A stretch of DNA of 64,000 nt from Symsagittifera roscoffensis (Eukaryota > Xenacoelomorpha > Acoela > Convolutidae): NCBI RefSeq assembly GCF_963678635.1, contig NC_087067.1, positions 12,013,716 to 12,077,715 on the forward strand. Reading direction: 5' to 3'. Of the stretch, positions 36,097-46,683 are shown piece by piece. Position numbers and translations under genes: made by a program. The notes below the pieces were generated by a model. It ran no database searches. It was given only the letters and a program-made list of their open reading frames with translations, and was not told the origin of the DNA. The first letter of the stretch is position 1. Each line of letters opens with the position of its first letter.

Positions 36097-37066
36097 TTAC
36101 GAACCGCGGCTTAGTATGTTTAGAAAGTAACGGCCGGAGTGGAGTGCATAGTTGCGCTAAATTAGGGATAAATTTGTTCAAATGATGTATGGAACCCATA
36201 AAGTTTTTTAATTGCCTAAAGGTTTTTGGATGGTTCAGCTGGGATATAGCATCTGTTTTCTTTTGCAATGGTATTGTACCATGTTCATCGATAACATATC
36301 CCAACCACTCCACCTGTGTACATCCAAATTTACTTTTTTCTAGGGATATTGCCATATTTTTCGCGTCGAGTTTATTTAAAATGCGTTTGAGCTTGTTAAT
36401 ATGATCATCTTTTGTGCCGTGGGAAATAATCAATATATCATCCAAAAATGCAAATGTATCCCTTTCATTATTTAGTGTTAAGTCGATGGCCTTCTGAAAT
36501 TCCGCAGGCATGTCCATTGGGCCGTAAAATCCAGTTTGAAACTGGTAGGTGCCTGTAGCTTGACCCCCGATAATGCTAAAATTACATTGTTGCCGTGTCG
36601 CGTCGTCTAGATTTAGCTGGCTGTACGCATACCGAAGATCTATTGTTGAGAATAATGTAGTACCTGGCTTATCGTGGCCTTGTTGCGCTGATTGAGCGAC
36701 GTTATCGAGTAAGATATCAATGTTTGGCATTTGATACTTGTTTTTATGTATCATTTTATTAATTTGTTTCGAATCCATAGCCAATTTTATAGATTGATCT
36801 TTTTTTACAGTAATGACTATAGGGCTAATAAACTGTTGATCGCTACATTTTTCCAATTTAACGATGTGCCCCTGGTCTATGAGAGATCGAATTTCTTGTT
36901 CTACTTTCTCCTGGATATGTATGGGGATTCGTCGACCTTTCTGTTGCAATGCTTTGAATTCCTTTAGGAATGTTGTATGCACCATATGGTTACGTGATCT
37001 ACCGATTCTTGTACATAAATCAGGATACGTTGTTTTCACCCAGTTGGTTATTTTTGATCTGCGCAC
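36071..37066 (-). CDS. Reverse transcriptase of the gypsy-like element
   Basis: 331 codons. Contains the fingers segment (FISPIVITVKKD, about residue 79), first catalytic Asp in FSTIDLRYAYSQ (about 143), TGFYGPMDMPAEFQKAID (about 178-195) and the catalytic FAFLDDILIIS (Asp 209/210), where the more usual Tyr/Val before DD is Leu, as is common in gypsy. The connection WLGYVIDEHG is present. The ORF is in the -1 frame relative to gag-protease and overlaps it by 19 bases, the arrangement used for ribosomal frameshifting. It ends early, at 36071, because of the indel before RNase H. Confidence 0.9.
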   Translation of the reverse strand: MRRSKITNWVKTTYPDLCTRIGRSRNHMVHTTFLKEFKALQQKGRRIPIHIQEKVEQEIRSLIDQGHIVKLEKCSDQQFISPIVITVKKDQSIKLAMDSKQINKMIHKNKYQMPNIDILLDNVAQSAQQGHDKPGTTLFSTIDLRYAYSQLNLDDATRQQCNFSIIGGQATGTYQFQTGFYGPMDMPAEFQKAIDLTLNNERDTFAFLDDILIISHGTKDDHINKLKRILNKLDAKNMAISLEKSKFGCTQVEWLGYVIDEHGTIPLQKKTDAISQLNHPKTFRQLKNFMGSIHHLNKFIPNLAQLCTPLRPLLSKHTKPRFVTLPKIATS

Positions 37067-38405
37067 TTATGATCTTCGGAGATTGTATTAATCGGCTTAC
37101 CAGCTGGTGTTTGTTTCAGTTGAATTCCTATTTGAGGTAGAATATTTCTGCCCAAGATGTTCGCTCTTTTTTCGTCCACCACTATCAGTGAAATTGTGTT
37201 AAGAGTCCATCCTTCGAATTCGATTGGTGTTATAACTCTTCCGAATGATGGGATTTTGTATCCGTTGTAGCAGACCATTCTGTTTGCCTCATCTGTTTTG
37301 GTTGTTTGGATTCGTTTCGCAGATTTAACTGTTGATAGTATCAGATTTGCTGTACGTTGATTAATAAAAGATGTCGGTGATCCGGTGTCTGCAATAAACA
37401 CCAAGTCGTTATGGCCACATCGGACCCTTACTAAGTGTCCTTTCAGTTCGAATTCGTCAATTTGGTTGACGGATTTGCTTTCAAAACGAATCGAGTTTGT
37501 AGTTGAATCGTCTGGGTGAATGAGTTCCCATCCTGGAATCAAATCACCTGCCTGCATATAGTTTACATGGGATATTTGTTCTGCCGATTGATCTTCTTGT
37601 ATAGCATTGACCTCAGATGATTTGCATAAGCGTGCGTAGTGTCCTCTCTTTGTACATTTGTTGCATATTTTATCCTTCGCAGGACATTGTTGCAGGTGTC
37701 CTGGCCCAAATGGGTTACCGCACTTGAAGCATTGTTTGTTTTGATTCCTTTGTTGTCGCTGAGTGTAACCACGTTGTTGTGATTGTTGACGTTGTCGTCT
37801 TCCTTTCGATGAGTACCGGTTATTATTAGTGTTGTTCCTTTTTGCTACGAAACCAACTGGTTCCAATTTTACTGTGGTTGTTGGCATATTTGATGCCGAT
37901 CGTTGTTTTCGAATTAGTATTTGGTTCTCCAAACCCTTTTCTCGTCGGATCGCGTAGTCTAATGTCTGCTCAGGCGTCTTGGTTTCCGCCAACAGATCCT
38001 TTTGTACTTCGTCGTTGGACATATTTGCGATGAACAGGTCCCTGATGATTTCTGTTTCCAGTCTGCCATCATTACAGTTCACGCATTTGAAGTTTCCTTT
38101 TACCACCAATTCCGTTAGGCCACAGTGGTATTGCTCTAGTGATTCTGTTTTTCCTTGTTTACGAGTGAACGCTTCATATCTATCGAAGGTGACATTTCGT
38201 TCTTTCACAAATAGGCGTTTCAGACTGTCCCAAAAATATCTGGTGGTAACTTCCTGAATTCTAAGGTCCGGGTAATATTGTGATACCCTTCGTTGACCTT
38301 CAATCCCCAGACATAGATAGATATAACTTCTACATTTTATATCCGCTTCGTCCCATGGAACACCATCCACCGTTGTTGTCCAAGTGTGCACATTGATTTT
38401 CCCAT
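37048..38405 (-). CDS. Gag (C-terminal part) with zinc knuckles and aspartic protease
   Basis: About 447 codons. The capsid-like N-terminal part includes YIYLCLGIEGQRRV and a long helical region. An Arg/Gln-rich stretch precedes two zinc knuckles (CFKCGNPFGPGHLQQC and CNKCTKRGHYARLC). The aspartic protease motif is FIADTGSPTSFI (about residue 345), with ILGRNIL as the later psi-loop-like segment. Protease is thus in the gag frame. The frame opens only after a TGA, and its natural N-terminus is the neighbouring ORF (38330-38674) in another frame. Confidence 0.85.
37050..37055 (-). promoter_or_regulatory. Candidate -1 frameshift site between gag-protease and RT
   Basis: At the end of the gag frame the element strand reads GAT CAA AAA TAA, and the RT frame is -1. 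Slippage of the tRNA on AAA just before the stop would move into the RT frame. It is not a perfect X-XXY-YYZ heptamer. Inference from the overlap and A-run only. Confidence 0.35.
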
Positions 38406-38674
38406 GTCATCTTTTTTTCTTGATTACGGAGGTTGCGGTCACGGATTTGTACATTAGTTTCTTCCTCAATCGGAAGTTCGTATCCCGGTTCTTGAGGACG
38501 TCTGATTGCAGGAGGATCTCGGAGTGGTTTTGCCAGGTCTATACCATCTTTCGCAATGATTCCCAAGAATAGTTGTTGGTTCCATTTCTCCCACTCTATT
38601 GGTGGGTCCGCCGAGGCTTTCTGCCAGAATGGTGAAATCCCTAATGGGTTTTTTGTAACTGCTGGCTGCGCCAT
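38330..38674 (-). CDS. Gag N-terminal part
   Basis: 114 codons starting at an ATG whose A is the last LTR base and whose TG opens the primer-binding site. Protein: MAQPAVTKNPLGISPFWQKA, then PIEWEKWNQQLFLGIIAKDGI, typical of gypsy gag N-termini. It continues into nonsense after about residue 90, where the rest of gag appears in another frame (break near 38391-38405). Confidence 0.7.
   Translation of the reverse strand: MAQPAVTKNPLGISPFWQKASADPPIEWEKWNQQLFLGIIAKDGIDLAKPLRDPPAIRRPQEPGYELPIEEETNVQIRDRNLRNQEKKMTWENQCAHLDNNGGWCSMGRSGYKM
38656..38673 (-). promoter_or_regulatory. Primer-binding site
   Basis: On the element strand TGGCGCAGCCAGCAG follows the 5' LTR directly, in the standard TGG-initial form that pairs with the CCA end of a tRNA. 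The tRNA species is not determined here. Confidence 0.7.
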
Positions 38675-39037
38675 GTTATACCCACGGAAAGTGATAGATG
38701 ATCTGAGATTCTAAATGGCGTTCGGAATAAGACTGAAGAACTCACTTAAATTCAGTTGTGTTAATGAGAATCTGTTTTTGGTTTTCGAGCTGACCTCGAA
38801 GCATGTGAGAATCAGAACTCATAGAAACTAGTACATAAGTTGATGAGTTTTAGTTTTACATAATATCGTATTAGAACAGATCTCTATAGATTATATAAAT
38901 ATACCAATTGGTTAAATATGTAGATATAAATATAGCGCCGAATGTATATATCAGTATAGTAATGTTTTAGCTGCTGTGGTCTATTAGACCCACTGAGTTT
39001 CTGTACTATACGTTTATACTATATACGCTGTATAGCA
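38674..39037 (-). repeat. 5' LTR of the gypsy-like element (364 bp)
   Basis: Starts and ends TG/CA and is flanked by the GTGGA target duplication at 39038-39042. It keeps the original U3 edge (TGCTATACAGCG on the element strand) that the 3' LTR has lost. Confidence 0.9.
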
Positions 39038-39042
39038 GTGGA

Positions 39043-39312
39043 CAAGGTCTCAAAAAAAGCACACCGGACCCGATGGTCGTTAACCAGCACGAAAGCCCGA
39101 TCGAAGATATTTTAACCTCAAAGAACCTGGTCACTCTCAGACTTCCTTACCCTTATCGATCCGACGACATACAGACCTCTTTTTGTAGCAGAGACAAGTA
39201 TCACATGGCCATCGGGCACTATCTCTCCTATGGAAATCCCCAGTTGATACTGTTGTATATCGGCAACAGCATTCACTCCGCTGACATTGATTCACACCCA
39301 TTTTTGCTGTAA
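39043..39312 (+). other. Open, protein-like stretch beside the LTR insertion, unassigned
   Basis: Plus-strand frame with ATG at 39073 includes VNQHESPIEDILTSKNLVTL and DKYHMAIGHYLSYGNPQLIL, ending at TAA 39310-39312. It is GC-richer than its surroundings and absent from copy A. Removing the element and one GTGGA does not extend the frame far to the left. Could be a relic exon or older mobile sequence. No family recognised. Confidence 0.3.
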
Positions 39313-40689
39313 ATCCAGGACTAAAAGAACTAAGAGAGGAAGAGGGAAACTTCATCAACCGTAGACCCTGAAATTAGGAAAAATTAAAAACAATTTGACA
39401 GAATCTTTAAGAAAAAGCGCAACTTTTTTAAAAAATTTCTATTCTAACTGTTTATCACATTTCATTCGGATATTTATCTTTGAATATTTTGTACGTAATT
39501 AGTAAGGTTTACTGTAGCTATATCTACAATCATCCATTCGTGTGCTATTGACTCCATGTACATACCCCTCCTTGCATTAGATACCTTCGATTTTTCAACT
39601 GTTCATACATTTCTGGTTTTTGTTCCGACCATTGAAAATTAGGGTGTTTTAGTTTTTTTTTTCTTTTTGTTTTCAACGCAAAATCAGGTACCACAAACAG
39701 TCATCGGACTGGGTTGAGTGATATACTATATATTAAAACCCTTTTATTCTTGATTCGAACCACATTAAAAAAGTTCCAAAAAACTTTCCCAGTAAGGAAA
39801 AGAAACCGGTTCGAATTTTTTTCTTTTTTTGTCTTAACTCGAGCCAAAAAAGTGAGCGAGCAGGCTTACAACCGCTTCTTCAATGATTGAAAAGCTCACA
39901 ATAGCTTAGTTTAAGCCGTAAAACTGACTTTTACTCCAGTAAAATTAGTCTTTTTGAATATTTTACCACTTTTTGGAATCAAAAACTATAAAACTCAAAA
40001 ACTGCTCAAAAAAAAGTTGAAAATAGTTTTTAATTTTTTTTTGTGTTTTTCTATATTTTGTTTTCAATTTGGTTATTTTACCATGACTGTCAATTATGCC
40101 TGAGCTCAAGTTTTAAGTTCAGATTTTTTATCATATCACGCCGAAAAAACGACACCAATTTTAAAAAAAAATGTTGTAGTTTTTTAAGGACTATGGCCGA
40201 AACATTCCGTGCTACATGCACAGTTACCGGCTATCCTTGTTATGCAGTTTGTAATTTGTTTGTCCCTACCTTGAATGAGAACTGGTTGTATATATCTCAA
40301 GTTTACTACATACATAAATAGTGTCCTACATTTTAATACCAGCCAATTTACTACCGTATATTTTAACACCTAGTCATTTCACTACTAAACAATATAAATC
40401 CACCTTAATTTAATTCCTATTTTCCAGTTTAACATCGTGTTCATTTTAACACCTAATCTTTTTACTGCTAAAAAAATGCTGTGTGAACTCTTTGTCTAAT
40501 CACACCAAAGTTAATACTGCAATTAACGCACGCATTATATTGAAAACGTGCTAAAATGAAGCTTCTAAATTTCGTAAGATTCTCATCAAGTAGTTCGTAA
40601 TTCGTGCTAATTCATTACAATTTGACGTAAATTTTGGGACAAATAAAAAATTCTGACAGTCACTTTATACTGTACGCAAGTGGTAAACA
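39313..40689. other. Non-coding part of duplication B
   Basis: Matches copy A 17556-18939. Includes the same imperfect 'ttttaacacc' repeats and the short AETFRATCTVTGYPCYAVCN frame (40193-40321). Confidence 0.4.
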
Positions 40690-41880
40690 AATGCAAACAC
40701 AAAAAACAAATTATTATTGAGTCTTCTTTCGAATCCAAACTTTCATCTAAAAACAAGCCAATTTTTATAGCGGAAAAAAACCTACGGAAAATTAGATTTG
40801 GCAAAAATATCAAACGCATAAACGTCAAGCCTCTGTCATTGCAGAAAACAACGAACTGGTCAATAGGAGTAGAGAGCATAACCGTGACATTTCAGCGGGA
40901 AAATCAGATGCCCACAATGATCAAGCACTTAAAAGCGAGAGTTATACACCGACTGTCGCAGTTGCCAGAGCGGTTTTGCCAGTGGCAAATGATTTGACCA
41001 CTCAGTTTGCTCTCCCAACTGAAGACAATTTAGTTCGAACGACTGCGCGCACACGTAACCAGATAGATATAAATATACCACCCATTCCCGTTGCGAAAAA
41101 ATTTGAGAGCCCTGAAATTTTATCCAGTATTGCAGTGGATCAAATTATCACGAGCGAATCATTTTGTGCGTTGACCCCCAATTGCGGCAAGTTCCGGAGA
41201 AATCATATTTCTGGTAATCTTCAAAATTACTCCAAAAATGTTCTTTCAGCTATATTCAATTCTTGTTAGTGTATTTGGCGTTGCACCAGCTTGCATATAG
41301 GCCTTCCTTCACAAAAAAAACTGAAAAATCCTACAATCGCTTTTTGCAGGCGTTAATTGATTTAGCATCCGAAGGGGAGAAAAATGTTAGATTTTGAGCA
41401 AGCTGCTCTTCAGTCCTTCGAAAAAACATACCCGTAGCACATTTATCGTGTTGCTTTTTCCATCTTTCCTAGAGCTACAAGAAAAATTAAAAAAATGAGT
41501 CTGAAAGTGACCTACGAAACGAATCACGACTTAGCGCAGGCCTGAAAAATGCTGCCTTCCCTTGCATTTCAAAAAAAAGATCCGCGATCGTTCAGGAAGT
41601 TCAGAATGCATGCGACAGAAATTTTTTAGAGTCTAATTCGGCTCTGCTCATATAAAGCATAGGGCCAAATTGCTATGTTTAATTCCAACCCTCCCTTTGG
41701 AACCAGCGAGATGCGGCCGTGAGTGGGGTTGCTAAAACAACAAATGCTGTCGAAAGATGGCATTTCGCATCCAATCCTACTTCAGCGGAGCCCACCCAAA
41801 AACTTAGAAAGTTGTGGGCAGCCAGCAAAAGGAAGGCTCCGTTCAAAAACTTAACTTTTTCGATGCATCGAGTGGCCATA
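40690..41880 (+). pseudogene. Decayed FLYWCH-MULE transposase, copy B
   Basis: Same relic as 18940-20160. Copy B preserves a longer single frame through the FLYWCH-end/linker region (AENNELVNRSREHNRDISAGK region, then DLTTQFALPTEDNLVRTT and PPIPVAKKFESPEILSSI, to about 41269). It is more damaged in the core (frame loss after ALIDLASEG at about 41351). The C-terminal KTTNAVERWHFASN signature is at about 41735-41775. Dead in both copies. Confidence 0.7.
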
Positions 41881-44800
41881 CGTTTATAAAAACAAAAAAT
41901 ACCGTGTATTAAATGAAGGATTACAAAACATAATGCCCGCTTACGAAGACAAAACTGATATGTATTTTTTCAGAGCGTCATCTAGTTTGTATTAAGCTAG
42001 TGTACATTTTGTCTCATTTTTGTTTCTTCTTTCGTATTATTAAAATTCAGTTGTCAGCTGTTTTAGAAAAAAGTTTCCTTGCAGACTTGTGGAAACATAA
42101 CTAAACGCAAGAACTTGACTCGTGCGCTAGCAACATTAAAATAGGACAATCGACCTCATATTAGGGTTAATAGGTTCGGACTAGGGGCTGGCAAAAATTA
42201 TGAGGGGGACCCTTTAATTTTGCGTATAAGTGCCAACAATTCAAAAAAAGCTGACAAAGTGATCAAGTTATAGTCTTATGTTCGAGAATCATTGTAAAAA
42301 ATATTCATTTTTAGGCTTTTGGCGTTGATTAAACATTTTTTTAAGTTTCCATACCGGCCAAAAAATAGGCCATAATAATCACAGGCCGTCTAGTGATTTG
42401 CGGGCTTTTGAATTTCCTTGAGCTTCTGCTTGTTTTTGGTTCATATTGAAACGATTCATTGAAATTATTGACAAGGACTTTTCTGTTCAAAGTTTACGCG
42501 GATTAAGCTGAGCAAAATTGTCTTGCTTTAAAAGCAAAAATTTCTCCCGTTTGCTTCTTTGATGTTTACTGTTTGAATTAACTTTTCTTTTCCTTTTGAA
42601 TTAAAACGGTTCTAAGTTATAGAAAGGGCTTTAAAAAGTAGCGATGTGAAATTGCTATGGCAACAAAAAGTAGAATGTGAAATTGTATGGTGTTAAGTTG
42701 TTTAGAGTTAAAGAGGGGGAACCAAATAACTCTTTTCCACATGGATAATGCTTTGATTTTTTAATTTCTTGCCTGAATGACCTTCAGTTCTAATTAGGCA
42801 CCTGCCAGTTCTGTTATAGCATCGACTTTTCTTCACTGTTCAGAATAGTTTGAGGTTGTCATTTTAAATAAAAGCTTTTCTTAATTTATTTTCTTTTTTC
42901 TTAAATTTAGTGTGCATACTAGTACTTAGTTAATTGTACAGTTAGTACATTTTGTTTTTACCGATGAGCAAAAAGCTTTTATCAATTTCCCCATTTGCAA
43001 TTTTCTAAAACTCAACGGTGAATTTTCAATTATTGAGCTCAAAAAGTCGATTTTTGTATTATCTTGCCAGATACATCCAAAAAATTTGTTGTTTTTTAAA
43101 CCTTGCGACCGCTTTCATTTAAAATAAAAATCTTTCGAACAGTTTTACACTGCAAATGTAAATTTTATCTTCTATAGTTAAATTGAACCAAATTTGCATT
43201 GGAAGTGTCTATAAGTTTTATTTTAAATTTTAATTCCAAATTGAGTGAATAGATGAATCCAAAGAAAATTACCTTTAAGATTTTTGAATATTTTCAACTA
43301 TAAATTTTCTATTTTTTTTTCATGGGATCTATCACTCGAAAACACAATTTTGCTGTCAAAATTGTACCCCATAAACCAGCAAAAAGGCTCAGGATTTTTT
43401 TGATGAAGAGAATAAAGTTTTAAGGAACATTTTGTCGACCTTTTATTATAGTTTGTAAGTCAGCTATATCGAATTTTTCGAACTCTGCCAAAACTCAAGA
43501 AAGATCATATCTGCACCTCAACCAAATGTTTGAAAAAACTGCCGTTTGAGCATGGAAACTGCCCTTCTCAAAGTTATTATTTTTTTCAGTATTTGTAAAG
43601 TTATTACCTTAAAATTGTTTCAGAGATGATCGCTATTTTCTAAAACGTTTCTCAACACAATTTTAATTTAAAATTTTGTTTTCTGGTCATCACAAATTCA
43701 TCAAAAGCATTTAAACTGATCTTTGCTCTAGAAAATTGCCAGTTGTTTTTTGAATTGTTCTTTCATCTGATTCTGATGCTATTGTAGCTTTGGAGCGCAA
43801 CTTTTTAAACAAACCTCTAACATTGCCCTTTGATTGAACTTGACAACTTGAATTGTCAAAATTATGAGGGGGACTTCTTTTATGTATGTTTCTGATGTTA
43901 TGTAGTCCGTTTCCATGTCGCAGTTTAACATACGAAGGCGTAAGTCTATTTCTATTTTATTTCTGTGGTCAAAGTTTAAGATGCGATTTACAATGCCAGC
44001 TCGGGGCAGTCAGCTCGTAAAATTTATCGCTTTGAGATCCCCTGTTCCCTCGACTTCAACCGGTTTTGTCTATTTATCTGATTACTCAGTACGGATTTCG
44101 ACTTAGCCATTTATGACTTTGCGGTATCTTACCTGTAACGAAGAGCCTAAATTACTATACCTACCATCATTCGATGCCATCAGAAGAAAAACAGGAGACG
44201 TATCTTAAGTATTGATAGAAGTTAGCTGTGTGATTTCGTTTATAGACTAGTAAAAGTAAAAAAGGCTCGCTGCAGTTCAAGAAATAGAAGCATTTATTGT
44301 ACAGTGCTGACAGTTTTTATAGAAAAACGCTCCTTGAGCATGAGCAGATGCATTTTGGTTCAAACAAATATTTACCCAACACAACTCCAAAGGTATTCGT
44401 AAAAAATGAGATAACTGTAAGCTCTTTCATTAATTTCTTTTTGGTGTTCGTAAATGAGTCGTATTAATCTTATAACCTGGTATTGGTTTGTGATATGACA
44501 TAAAGTTTCAAGCAGAGTTTTGTCACCATCTCCAAAGCGCTTGACTTTCAAGCTTGCTAAAATATTTTAGCTCTGACTAACTTCGAGTCTAACTAACTTC
44601 GAGTCTAATTCAACAAAAGGACGCGCAGAACACTCAGAACTAAACTGTATTTTGTGACTAAATGAAATACAACAGCAGTAAAAACAAGCAAAAAAGCGGG
44701 TTGCTGAAGTGGTTGCACAGAAAAGTCCTACCACAAAAAAAAACTAAAAAAGATTTTTCTTTTCAAATTGTGTCAAATGCTGTCCGTGTCATTATGGGAG

Positions 44801-45183
44801 CATCAGAGCGAAAACGACCTGAACTTAGGCGCATTCGACATTACTTTTCTTCAAATAAATATGAAAAGTAGAAAAAAATAATTTGTAGAAAGTTTTTTTG
44901 AATTTTGTTTAAGTTTCATTGCGAGGCTTAACTGTGCACTAGATAGGCCCACAATTTGTTGAGTGTAGGTCTCTGGAAGCCAAAGACACGTCTTTAAACA
45001 TCTCAACATTTTTACGGAACGATCAAAGAAAACGAAAGAACAAAGAAGATCAAGGAGAGCGTCCTCGTTGCGGAATCCGCTTAAAATTGACAAAATACAC
45101 CGTGTGGCCTCGTAATATTTTGTTACCACAAAAGCGCGATAAAGCATCATAAATTAATTTTAATGGAGCAAATTTAAGTTTAT
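41881..45183. other. Non-coding part of duplication B
   Basis: Matches copy A. Includes the dispersed repeat at 42538-42840, a 46-bp stretch near 43068-43110 not present in A, and two unassigned short conserved frames at 43915-44106 and 44662-44871 (the latter Lys/Arg-rich, 69 codons, intact only here). Confidence 0.4.
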
Positions 45184-45716
45184 TGTTCCGACTTTCCTAA
45201 CGAAAGTAACGGAATATTTGTGCTCGGGGTGGATTTTTTCTTCTTCAGACAAATTTCGACTTTTTAACTAGCCATTTTTGACGGCGTTTTTTAAATATTA
45301 TTCAAAAAGTATTGATGTCCTGAGCTTAAATATGAAAAGATATTTCACCTGTGATTATTTTTGGTAATGTTATGGGGGTTTAAAGATTGTAATTTTGGCC
45401 AAATTAGGACAATTAACGCGCAATATATTTCGCGCTATTAACGCGTAAGCGGATATTTTATCCATCTTAGAATTCGTTCCAAATTGGTTGAAAGAAGCTT
45501 ATTTGTCACAATTTATTTGTTAAAAGGAGCACAATCTATCCTTTTGTAGTTTATATCTCGTGTGGGGAGATGATTTTCACAAAAATACTCAAATTGTAGA
45601 AACCTTTTTTTTTCTTCATTTTATTTGATTACATTTTTTTAATGTTATTACTGCTCCATTGACCTTAAAAGGCAGTCGGAACATTGAGGGCTTCGCCCTG
45701 ATACGAGCAGTCTTGT
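45184..45716 (-). mobile_element. TGTTCCGACT-ended MITE, copy in duplication B
   Basis: Begins TGTTCCGACT at 45184, with the inverted AGTCGGAACA at 45674. Then comes the agggcttcgccct hairpin and a gagcagtcttgttt tail, missing from copy A. Confidence 0.65.
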
Positions 45717-46683
45717 TTCGCTTTTATACTCTTCTTATAAGTTGCTAGCTCGCTTTATTCATGCATAATTAGAGTAAAAATTAAAGTGTTCGAACCAATT
45801 TATCTCAACATCGAGGAAACCCTTTGGCAATTTTCTAAGTGCTTCGATTTTTGACAAAAAATGTTCAAATAACATGCCAATCGGCCATGACCAGATTGGG
45901 GTACCTAATTTTGCGGGAAAAAAAAACAATTTGCAGAAATAAATCATACCCGAAGACAAAGTTCCTGCCAACTTACACGATTGTCGAATTCACAATTTTT
46001 TCTCTCGCTTAGAGTATCAATGAAAAAAATCGAATGCTTGCTCAAATAATCAATTATAAAAACAAAATTGCTCATTTCAGAACAAAGCCTTAAAAACTTC
46101 GACTGGTCTCTATAATATCTGAAATAAATGTTGATTAAAAAAACTCGATGAAATTGTAAGAAGTCTTTTTAACTTTTGTAAATTAAGTTTTTTTTCTGTT
46201 GATTTCCTTCTCCCGCGACAAAATTTGTGATATGATAGTTAAAGTAGTGTGAACCAGCTGGTTACACTTTTTGTTACACTAAAAATGCTTTTTTAAATAA
46301 AAGTTTGAAAAAAAAAATACTTTTAGGAGGGGTAAACTCTACAAAAAAAACCTAATTAATTCCTGCCGCAGTTATCAAAATCCCTCTCCTCCTTTATGAA
46401 TTTTTTTTTCTGAGAAAACTGTGTTTTTTAAAAAATTGTAACTAATCGAAATTATTTAATTGGCAAAGTATGATTTTTGGACAATAGTAAATTTATATTT
46501 TTGTCTCCGGAAAATTCAAATTAGGAAGACATTTAATTAGCATCGATATTTGTCAATTAGAACTGTGGCACTAGTTTTTTCTCAAAAATTTTCAATATGA
46601 CTATTTCATTGGGTTTTTTACCGTAGCAATGTTGTAGCAACTCAATTTGGGCATTTGTAGCAACTCAATGTAATAACCACCTA
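45717..46683. other. Region 3' of TRPC, copy B
   Basis: Non-coding, 3' flank or UTR of the channel gene. Matches copy A apart from a short insertion near 46552-46600. Confidence 0.4.

Larger units (their letters stand above)
31865..39037 (-). mobile_element. Ty3/gypsy-like LTR retrotransposon, degenerate
   Basis: A 7173-bp element in minus orientation: 5' LTR 38674-39037, primer-binding site next to it, gag with CCHC knuckles, aspartic protease, reverse transcriptase, RNase H, integrase, polypurine tract, 3' LTR 31865-32229. The PR-RT-RH-IN order and DDE integrase place it in Ty3/gypsy. No envelope is recognisable. Several frame breaks and an altered RNase H residue argue that it cannot move by itself. 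The LTRs differ at about 8 of 348 positions by eye, so insertion is fairly recent but not fresh. It sits in copy B only. Confidence 0.9.

Noticed and set aside
31865-39037. Endogenous retrovirus with envelope
   Set aside because: The region after integrase is low-complexity and charged, with no signal peptide, membrane span or fusion-like segment; best called a gypsy-like retrotransposon.
39073-39312. 79-codon frame next to the LTR considered as an envelope or captured gene
   Set aside because: It lies outside the GTGGA target duplication, so it is host flank and not part of the element.
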